From JANOMH01 sp031422295 (GTDB taxonomy: Bacteria > Pseudomonadota > Alphaproteobacteria > Rhodobacterales > Rhodobacteraceae): a stretch of DNA of 11,551 nucleotides. Below the pieces are notes generated by a model. The model was not told the origin of the DNA. It ran no database searches and worked only from the letters and a program-made list of their open reading frames with translations. Below, in pieces: positions 6,179-11,551 of this stretch; positions within the stretch are counted from its first letter, which is position 1; every line of letters starts with the position of its first letter. The position numbers were made by a program, and so were the translations under genes. The stretch lies in contig JANOQM010000085.1 of assembly GCA_031422295.1 (NCBI GenBank), positions 1 to 11,551 of the forward strand, given 5' to 3'.

Positions 6179-7624
6179 ATGACCCCGTTGTGGACCTCTG
6201 CCGCTGCCGCCCTTGCGACCAGCGGGCAAGCGACATGCGACTGGCAAGCCAGCGGTGTGTCGATCGACACCCGCAGCCTGCAGCCGGGCGACTTGTTCGT
6301 CGCCCTGAGGGCCGACCGGGATGGCCATGAATTTGTCGCCGCAGCTTTGGCCAAAGGGGCCGCCGCCGCACTGGTATCTTTCCGACCCAAAGATGTCCCA
6401 ACTGACGCCCCGCTGCTGATCGTGCCCGATGTGCAGACCGCATTGGAACAATTGGGTCAGGCCGCCCGCAACCGGACCCGCGCCCGGATTTGCGCCATCA
6501 CCGGATCGGTCGGCAAAACCTCGACCAAGGAAATGTTGCGATCAGCCCTCGCGCATCAGGGCCGGGTCCATGCCGCCGAGGCCAGTTATAACAATCACTG
6601 GGGGGTGCCGCTGACCCTCGCGCGGATGCCCGCCGACAGCGATTACGCGATTTTCGAGATCGGGATGAGCCATCCCGGCGAAATCGCCCCGCTGGCCCAC
6701 CAAGTCCGCCCGCATGTGGCCATGGTGACGATTGTCGCGGCAGCGCATTTGGCCGCATTTGACGGGATCGAGGCTATTGCGCATGAAAAAGCCGCCATAT
6801 TCCAAGGGCTTGAACCCGGTGGAGTGGCCATCCTGAACGGCGATCTGCCAACCAGCCCGATCCTGCGGGCCGCCGCCCACAGGGCCAGCGCCCGGATCAT
6901 CAGCTTTGGCACCAAGCCCGGCAATCACCATCGGTTGACCGATATTGCTGTGCATGAGGGGGCTACGGTCGGGCATGCGCGCGGCTGGCGCACCCCGATG
7001 CTGTTGAAAATCCAGACCGAGGGCAAGCATTTCCTGATCAATGCACTGGGGGTCATTGCGGCGGCGCAGGCGCTGGGGGCCGACCGGGCGCTGTCATTGC
7101 TGGGGCTGGCCGAATGGCTGCCCCCGGCCGGGCGCGGCACCCGCGAAGCGCTGATGTTAGGCAAGGCGCAACCGGGCGAAACGCTGGACCTGATCGACGA
7201 TGCGTTCAATGCCAATCCCACATCGCTGGCGGCAGCCCTTGAGGTCTTGGCGCAGGCCAGTCCGAAGCATGGCCAAGGCCGACTAGCACGGGGCCGCCGG
7301 GTGGCCCTTCTGGGCGATATGCTGGAACTTGGTCCCGATGAAATGGCGATGCATGCCGCCATGGCAGCCGACCGGTCAATGCGTGCCATCGATATCGTCC
7401 ATTGCGCCGGGCCCCGGATAAGGGCGCTGTATAACGCTTTGGACGAAGGCAAACGCGGGCTATGGTTTGAGACTGCCGATGAACTGGCCGCCCGGGTTGG
7501 CCGGCTGATTGATGCCGGCGACGTGGTGCTGGTCAAGGGGTCCAAGGGCAGTTACATCGCCCGCGTGGTTGACGCGATCCGCAAACTGGGGCGCAGCAGC
7601 CCCGGTGTCGAGCAAGAGGAATAG
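6179..7624 (+). CDS. murF: MurF, UDP-MurNAc-tripeptide:D-alanyl-D-alanine ligase
   Basis: This 481-residue cytoplasmic Mur ligase adds D-Ala-D-Ala to complete the UDP-MurNAc-pentapeptide. The N-terminal domain has SIDTRSLQPGDLFVAL. The P-loop is TGSVGKT (108-114), followed by the MurF-typical NNHWGVPLTL and the H202-E-K204 segment. The later motifs DAFNANPTS, LGDMLELG and VKGSKGS identify MurF rather than MurC, D or E. The frame is open further upstream to a GTG at 6140, but that start lies inside the last palindrome of the repeat block, and ATG 6179 gives the normal N-terminus. The ribosome binding site is weak (ACAGG at 6169-6173). mraY begins 3 bases after the stop. Confidence 0.96.
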   Translation: MTPLWTSAAAALATSGQATCDWQASGVSIDTRSLQPGDLFVALRADRDGHEFVAAALAKGAAAALVSFRPKDVPTDAPLLIVPDVQTALEQLGQAARNRTRARICAITGSVGKTSTKEMLRSALAHQGRVHAAEASYNNHWGVPLTLARMPADSDYAIFEIGMSHPGEIAPLAHQVRPHVAMVTIVAAAHLAAFDGIEAIAHEKAAIFQGLEPGGVAILNGDLPTSPILRAAAHRASARIISFGTKPGNHHRLTDIAVHEGATVGHARGWRTPMLLKIQTEGKHFLINALGVIAAAQALGADRALSLLGLAEWLPPAGRGTREALMLGKAQPGETLDLIDDAFNANPTSLAAALEVLAQASPKHGQGRLARGRRVALLGDMLELGPDEMAMHAAMAADRSMRAIDIVHCAGPRIRALYNALDEGKRGLWFETADELAARVGRLIDAGDVVLVKGSKGSYIARVVDAIRKLGRSSPGVEQEE

Positions 7625-7627
7625 GGC

Positions 7628-8710
7628 ATGTTATACTGGTTGACCGGGTTGTCGGATGGCGGGGATTTTTTCAACCTGTTCCGCTATATTACCTTTCGCG
7701 CCGGGGGATCGTTTTTCACTGCGCTGATCTTTGGGTTCATCTTTGGCCCGCCGCTGATCAATGTGTTGCGCCGCAAGCAGGGCAAGGGGCAGCCGATCCG
7801 GTCTGACGGCCCTGAAAGCCATTTCATCAAGGCGGGCACGCCCACCATGGGGGGCCTGCTGATTGTCGGCGCTCTACTGACCTCGACCTTGCTTTGGGCC
7901 CGGTTGGATAATCCCTATGTCTGGATGGTGCTGGGTGTGACCCTGTGCTTTGCGCTGATCGGGTTTGCCGATGATTATGCCAAGGTCAGCAAACAGAACA
8001 CCAAAGGTGTGTCCAGCCGGATCAGACTGCTGGCCGGGCTGATCGTGGCAGCGGCGGCGGGGTATCTGGCAACGCAAATCCACCCGGATGGCCTGTCCGG
8101 GCAACTCGCCATGCCGGTTTTCAAGGACCTGTTGATCAATCTTGGCCTGTTCTACATCCCGTTTTGCATCCTTGTCATTGTTGGGGCCGCCAATGCGGTC
8201 AACCTGACTGACGGGCTGGACGGGTTGGCGATCATGCCGGTGATGATTGCCGCAGGCACATTTGGAATCATTGCCTATTTTGTCGGGCGGGTCGACTTTT
8301 CAGAATCTCTGGGCCTGCATTACGTGCCGGATTCAGGTGAAATTCTGATATTCTGTGCCGGGCTGATCGGCGGCGGCCTTGGGTTTTTGTGGTATAACGC
8401 CCCGCCCGCTGCGGTGTTTATGGGCGACACCGGGTCACTGGCTTTGGGCGGGGCGCTGGGCGCGATTGCGGTGGCCACCAAGCACGAGATCGTGCTGTCC
8501 ATCGTCGGCGGCCTGTTCGTGGTCGAGGCGTTGTCCGTGATCATCCAGGTGCTGTATTTCAAACGCACCGGCAAGCGCGTGTTCCTGATGGCCCCGATCC
8601 ATCATCATTACGAGAAAAAGGGCTGGGCCGAGCCGCAGATCGTGATCCGGTTCTGGATCATTTCGCTGATCCTGGCGATGATCGGGCTGGCAACGCTCAA
8701 GGTCCGGTAA
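7628..8710 (+). CDS. mraY: MraY, phospho-MurNAc-pentapeptide transferase
   Basis: This 360-residue integral inner-membrane enzyme transfers phospho-MurNAc-pentapeptide from UDP to undecaprenyl phosphate, forming lipid I. Hydrophobic segments run through the whole length, consistent with the ten membrane helices of the family. Conserved catalytic or metal-binding motifs are D115-D116 in GFADDYAK, N192-LTDGLDG, D267 in FMGDTGS, and the H325-H-H327 loop followed by YEKKGW. The early GTPTMGG motif is also present. ATG 7628 lies 3 bases after the murF stop, with AAGAGGA (7614-7620) as ribosome binding site inside the murF end. It is the last gene before the tight operon spacing opens up. Confidence 0.97.
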   Translation: MLYWLTGLSDGGDFFNLFRYITFRAGGSFFTALIFGFIFGPPLINVLRRKQGKGQPIRSDGPESHFIKAGTPTMGGLLIVGALLTSTLLWARLDNPYVWMVLGVTLCFALIGFADDYAKVSKQNTKGVSSRIRLLAGLIVAAAAGYLATQIHPDGLSGQLAMPVFKDLLINLGLFYIPFCILVIVGAANAVNLTDGLDGLAIMPVMIAAGTFGIIAYFVGRVDFSESLGLHYVPDSGEILIFCAGLIGGGLGFLWYNAPPAAVFMGDTGSLALGGALGAIAVATKHEIVLSIVGGLFVVEALSVIIQVLYFKRTGKRVFLMAPIHHHYEKKGWAEPQIVIRFWIISLILAMIGLATLKVR

Positions 8711-8718
8711 ACCGGGGC

Positions 8719-8747
8719 TTGCAGGGAATCGCGGCGAGGGCTTTAGT
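8719..8747 (+). promoter_or_regulatory. possible promoter for the inserted 217-aa gene
   Basis: TTGCAG (8719-8724) and TTTAGT (8742-8747) are 17 bases apart and partly match sigma-70 -35 and -10 elements. They lie in the 81-base gap after mraY. A transcript starting near 8754 would let the next gene be expressed apart from the wall genes. Both hexamers are imperfect, so this is a candidate only. The -10 overlaps the left arm of a 7-bp inverted repeat (GGCTTTA 8739-8745, TAAAGCC 8761-8767). Confidence 0.28.
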
Positions 8748-8791
8748 GCGGGAATTATCGTAAAGCCATCACAGCCAAAGGATCCATTACC

Positions 8792-9445
8792 ATGCCCACA
8801 GCTTCCGCCCAGATGATTGTCGCCCTTGCCAAAGATTCCAAAGCCATGGGGGCCGCACTTGAAAAAATGCAGGCTCATGTCAAGAAAATGGGCGAACCCG
8901 ACAGCGGCCCGGTGATCGAAAAGCTGCAGGCTCAGTATGACAAATTGAAACCTGCCGTGGACCGGTTCGTGCGTGATCTGACGCTCAAGCCGCCGATCTT
9001 TGCGGATGAGGACGACTACAAGGCTTCGCGCAAACTGAACACCGGACTGATCGGGCTGATTGAAAAAGCCGAAAAAATGGTGGTCAAGGAAGTGGCCGAA
9101 GCCAAGAACGAGATCACCATCGACGCCGTGGCCACGGCCAAGGACGAGTTGATTGGCACGGACAAAAAGCTGGCACAGGCGCTCAAGGCCGTCGCGCGGG
9201 GCGACAAGGGGCGCGCGGGGCCCAAGGATGCCGAAATTGACGAATACAACCACATCCATATTGGCGGAAATGCCAAAAGCAATCTGGTGTTTCAGCCGGC
9301 CAAAAAGCTGATCCTGGGGATATTGTCGTTCCATCTGGACAGCACCAACAACAAAGCGGAAAAGGCCAAGATCAAAAAAGTTGCGGGGCGCGGTGGCGGC
9401 AAAATCACGCTTGTCATCAATGGCGATGATATTTCGGTCAAATAG
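8792..9445 (+). CDS. unrecognised 217-aa lysine- and alanine-rich protein
   Basis: I do not recognise this protein. The frame is convincing: ATG 8792 has AAAGGA at 8777-8782 with good spacing, and the reading ends in tandem in-frame stops (TAG then TAA). The sequence is hydrophilic, without signal peptide or membrane segment. Residues 10-60 and 85-135 look largely helical and charged, with many Lys, Ala and Glu (for example KAEKMVVKEVAEAKNE). The segment EYNHIHIGGNAKSN is unusual in having two His between polar residues. The C-terminus has a Gly- and Lys-rich patch (KKVAGRGGGK) followed by a short strand-like end (ITLVINGDD). It lies between mraY and the ACT-domain gene, in the middle of the murein genes. 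That position does not by itself show a wall role. A soluble cytoplasmic protein is the most I can infer. Confidence 0.75.
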   Translation: MPTASAQMIVALAKDSKAMGAALEKMQAHVKKMGEPDSGPVIEKLQAQYDKLKPAVDRFVRDLTLKPPIFADEDDYKASRKLNTGLIGLIEKAEKMVVKEVAEAKNEITIDAVATAKDELIGTDKKLAQALKAVARGDKGRAGPKDAEIDEYNHIHIGGNAKSNLVFQPAKKLILGILSFHLDSTNNKAEKAKIKKVAGRGGGKITLVINGDDISVK

Positions 9446-9458
9446 TAAGTTGTGGTGC

Positions 9459-9482
9459 GGCGGGTCCAGCCGATGACCCGCC
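9459..9482 (+). other. GC-rich hairpin downstream of the 217-aa gene
   Basis: GGCGGGTC (9459-9466) pairs perfectly with GACCCGCC (9475-9482) around an 8-nt loop, in the 81-base gap between the two inserted genes. No T-run follows, so a Rho-independent terminator is doubtful. It could protect the 3' end of the upstream message. Confidence 0.5.
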
Positions 9483-9526
9483 ACATCATCCTGTCCCAAA
9501 GTTGATACCGGGCCGAAAGGAATACC

Positions 9527-9946
9527 ATGACCGTCATACGCGACCGCGCCGACATGATTGCAGGCATGAATCCGGCGTTGATGCCCGGTCTGTTTCAGTT
9601 TTGCACAGTGTCGGACCCGGCCCAGATCGCGGCTGCCCTGCCGGATGCGCTGGGCACGTTTCACGAAGTTGAAGGGCTGTCGCTGATCCTGCCCGAGGCA
9701 GCAGCACGCGCCCTTGGCCTACCTTTGGTCGGCGGACTGCGGCAAATCACGCTACAGGTCCTGTCGTCGCTGGAAGGGGTTGGTCTGACCGCCGCCGTTG
9801 CCAGCGAACTCGCAGGTCACGGAATTGCCTGCAACATGGTCGCGGCGTATCACCATGATCATGCCTTTGTGCCCGCCGCAGATGCAGAACGGGCTGTCGG
9901 ATTGCTGCGGGCTTTGGCCGACAAGACCGCGCAAGACGATGTCTGA
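9527..9946 (+). CDS. ACT-domain protein of unknown role
   Basis: This 139-residue soluble protein resembles small stand-alone ACT-domain proteins (ACT_7 type, COG3602-like). Family-typical segments are IRDRADMIAGM near the N-terminus, EGLSLILP in the middle, then ITLQVLSSLEGVGLTAAVA and GIACNMVAAYHHDHAFVP in the C-terminal half, which forms the ACT fold. ACT domains often bind amino acids and regulate enzymes of amino acid metabolism, but the ligand of this group is not known to me. ATG 9527 has GAAAGGA (9515-9521) as ribosome binding site. It sits between the unrecognised gene and murD. A link to supply of D-Glu, D-Ala or DAP would be speculation. Family assignment is from memory of the motif pattern. 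Confidence 0.8.
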   Translation: MTVIRDRADMIAGMNPALMPGLFQFCTVSDPAQIAAALPDALGTFHEVEGLSLILPEAAARALGLPLVGGLRQITLQVLSSLEGVGLTAAVASELAGHGIACNMVAAYHHDHAFVPAADAERAVGLLRALADKTAQDDV

Positions 9947-10018
9947 CCCGCGCTGCAGCTGCATTTGTTCCCAAATGTCCCGGGAGCGGCCAAAGGCAGC
10001 GGGTGGCCCCCATCTGTC

Positions 10019-10047
10019 TTGCGGTTCGGGTCAGTCTCGGAAATAAC
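10019..10047 (+). promoter_or_regulatory. possible promoter for murD
   Basis: TTGCGG (10019-10024) and AATAAC (10042-10047), 17 bases apart, are a weak match to a sigma-70 promoter in the 127-base gap before murD. A separate start here would make sense because two unrelated genes precede murD. A small ACGG/CCGT stem (10046-10060) follows, just ahead of the GGAGAG ribosome binding site. Confidence 0.2.
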
Positions 10048-10073
10048 GGCTCGAAACCGTATGGAGAGCTGCA

Positions 10074-11486
10074 ATGATCCCGGTTCAGGGGTATGAGGAC
10101 AAAACCGTTGCCGTGCTGGGCCTTGGCCGGTCGGGCCAGGCCACGGCGCAGGCGCTGCTGGCGGGCAAGGCGCGGGTTGTGGTCTGGGATGACAGCCCGT
10201 CCGCCCGTGACGCGGCCAGCGCCGCGGGTTTGAGTGTTGGCGACCTGACCAAACCCGGGGCCTTTGACGATATAAGCTTGCTCATCACCTCGCCGGGGAT
10301 CCCGCATCTTTATCCCAAACCGCATCCGGCCATTGTCGCCGCATGGGGCGCAGGGGTGCCGGTCGACAATGATATCGGGCTGTTTTTCAGGTCGTTTGCC
10401 ACTTATGAATGGGATGATTTCGAGGTGACACCACGGGTTGTGGCTGTGACCGGGTCAAACGGCAAATCAACCACTGCGGCGTTGATCCATCATATTCTGG
10501 AGGCCTCCGGGCGGCCTGCACAGCTGGCCGGAAACATCGGGGTCGGTGTGCTGAACATTGATCCCGCCCGCGACGGCGAGGTGATCGTGCTGGAACTGTC
10601 CAGCTATCAGACCGATCTGGCGCGCGCCCTGACCCCCGATATCGCAGTTTTTACCAACCTCACGCCCGACCATCTGGACCGGCATGGCGGGCCGGGGGGG
10701 TATTTTGCGGCCAAGCGGCGCCTGTTCGCCGAAGGTGGACCGGACCGGGCGGTGATTGGCGTGGACGAGGCCGAAGGGCGGTATCTGGCCAACCAATTGG
10801 CCGAAGGGGCCGGCGATGACCGGGTCATTGCGGTATCCTCGGGGCAAAAGCTGGAAACAGCGGGCTGGTCGGTGTTTGCGCGCAAGGGCTTTCTGGCCGA
10901 ATGGCGCAAAGGGCGGCAGGTGGGGTCGATTGACTTGCGCGGGATCAAAGGGCTGCCCGGGGCGCATAACCACCAAAACGCCTGTGCGGCCTACGCAGTC
11001 TGCCGGTCATTGGGGTTGGGGCCCAAGGCCATCGAGGCGGCCTTGCACAGCTACCCCGGCCTGCCGCACCGCAGCCAGCGGATCGCCGAGGCGGGTGGGG
11101 TGGTCTATGTCAATGACAGCAAAGCCACGAATGTCGACAGTGCAGCCAAAGCCTTGCAGGCCTTTGACAATATCCGCTGGATTTGTGGCGGTTTAGAAAA
11201 AGACGGCGGATTGTCCGGTCTGGTCCCGCATCTGGGATCGGTCCGCAAAGCCTATGTCATCGGGCGCGAGGCACAGAAATTTGCGCTGCAACTGACCGGG
11301 CCGGGATTGCGGCTTGAGGCCGAGGTCTGCACCACCATGGCCCGCGCAGTGGAACGGGCGATGGCCGAAGCGCAGCCGGGTGATGTGGTTTTGCTGGCCC
11401 CGGCGGCGGCCAGTTTTGACCAATATGACAATTTCGAACAGCGCGGCGATGATTTCGCGGCGCTGGTCAAGGCGCATCTGGAATAA
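10074..11486 (+). CDS. murD: MurD, UDP-MurNAc-L-alanine:D-glutamate ligase
   Basis: This 470-residue cytoplasmic Mur ligase adds D-Glu to UDP-MurNAc-L-Ala, making the substrate of MurE. The N-terminal domain begins with the Rossmann-like VAVLGLGRSG and contains SPGIP. The central domain has the P-loop TGSNGKST (126-133), AGNIG, LELSSYQ, NLTPDHLDRHG and the carbamylated lysine K214 in YFAAKRRLF. The C-terminal domain has GLPHR, the MurD signature DSKATN (348-353) and LLAPAAASFDQY..F..RG near the end. ATG 10074 is preceded by GGAGAG (10063-10068). The TAA stop touches a pair of palindromic repeats. ftsW would be expected after this gene, outside the window. Confidence 0.97.
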   Translation: MIPVQGYEDKTVAVLGLGRSGQATAQALLAGKARVVVWDDSPSARDAASAAGLSVGDLTKPGAFDDISLLITSPGIPHLYPKPHPAIVAAWGAGVPVDNDIGLFFRSFATYEWDDFEVTPRVVAVTGSNGKSTTAALIHHILEASGRPAQLAGNIGVGVLNIDPARDGEVIVLELSSYQTDLARALTPDIAVFTNLTPDHLDRHGGPGGYFAAKRRLFAEGGPDRAVIGVDEAEGRYLANQLAEGAGDDRVIAVSSGQKLETAGWSVFARKGFLAEWRKGRQVGSIDLRGIKGLPGAHNHQNACAAYAVCRSLGLGPKAIEAALHSYPGLPHRSQRIAEAGGVVYVNDSKATNVDSAAKALQAFDNIRWICGGLEKDGGLSGLVPHLGSVRKAYVIGREAQKFALQLTGPGLRLEAEVCTTMARAVERAMAEAQPGDVVLLAPAAASFDQYDNFEQRGDDFAALVKAHLE

Positions 11487-11542
11487 GGGTGGGTTAAAAC
11501 CCACCTTACCCGCGCAAAAGTAAGGTGGGTTTCAACCCACCA
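11487..11542. repeat. third head-to-head palindrome pair, directly after murD
   Basis: Two palindromes of the same family as those between murE and murF lie at 11488-11505 and 11524-11541, separated by a short segment containing CCTTAC, a 10-nt spacer and GTAAGG. The larger arms 11487-11509 and 11520-11542 match at 21 of 23 positions. The left arm is identical to the left arm of the first pair after murE. The repeat begins at the base after the TAA of murD, so the RNA hairpin would sit at the very end of the coding sequence. It could stabilise the upstream message or slow exonucleases; no T-run is seen. Confidence 0.88.
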
Positions 11543-11551
11543 TGCCATGGG

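Noticed and set aside
8435..9664. 409-codon open frame on the minus strand
   Set aside because: It spans antisense to the end of mraY, the 217-aa gene and the start of the ACT gene. It has a shadow-like composition, while the + strand genes have good ribosome binding sites.

Overview
This window carries the front part of a division and cell wall (dcw) cluster from an alphaproteobacterium, most likely a member of the Rhodobacterales (Roseobacter/Rhodobacter type). That placement rests on high GC content, a meso-diaminopimelate-type MurE, the protein style, and a long structured leader ahead of mraZ. The species cannot be named from the sequence.

Layout: bases 1-127 hold the 3' end of an IS5-family transposase that runs in from outside the window, followed by what looks like the right end of that IS. 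Bases 128-811 contain no convincing protein gene. The later part of this gap looks regulatory: an array of TCCC motifs in 10-bp register that resembles MraZ operators, a possible promoter, a leader of about 300 nt with several hairpins (one of 17 bp), and a perfect 13-bp direct repeat just before the mraZ start. From 812 all recognised genes run on the + strand: mraZ, rsmH (mraW), ftsL, ftsI, murE, murF, mraY, an unrecognised 217-aa gene, an ACT-domain protein gene, and murD. ftsW and murG would be expected next, beyond the window.

The genes work together. MraZ is the cluster's transcription factor and RsmH methylates 16S rRNA. FtsL and FtsI are inner-membrane parts of the septal peptidoglycan machine. 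MurD, MurE and MurF successively add D-Glu, meso-DAP and D-Ala-D-Ala to UDP-MurNAc-L-Ala, and MraY moves the finished pentapeptide onto undecaprenyl phosphate to make lipid I. From mraZ to murE, and from murF to mraY, the genes overlap or nearly touch, which suggests one transcript.

The compact operon is interrupted twice. Between murE and murF lie 169 nt filled by four GGTGGGTT/AACCCACC palindromes arranged as two head-to-head pairs. A third pair follows the murD stop directly. Between mraY and murD sit two genes with no obvious wall role, each with its own ribosome binding site. I see no sign of a wholly new multi-gene system. The best leads are the mraZ leader and its operator-like repeats, the paired palindromes, and the two inserted genes.
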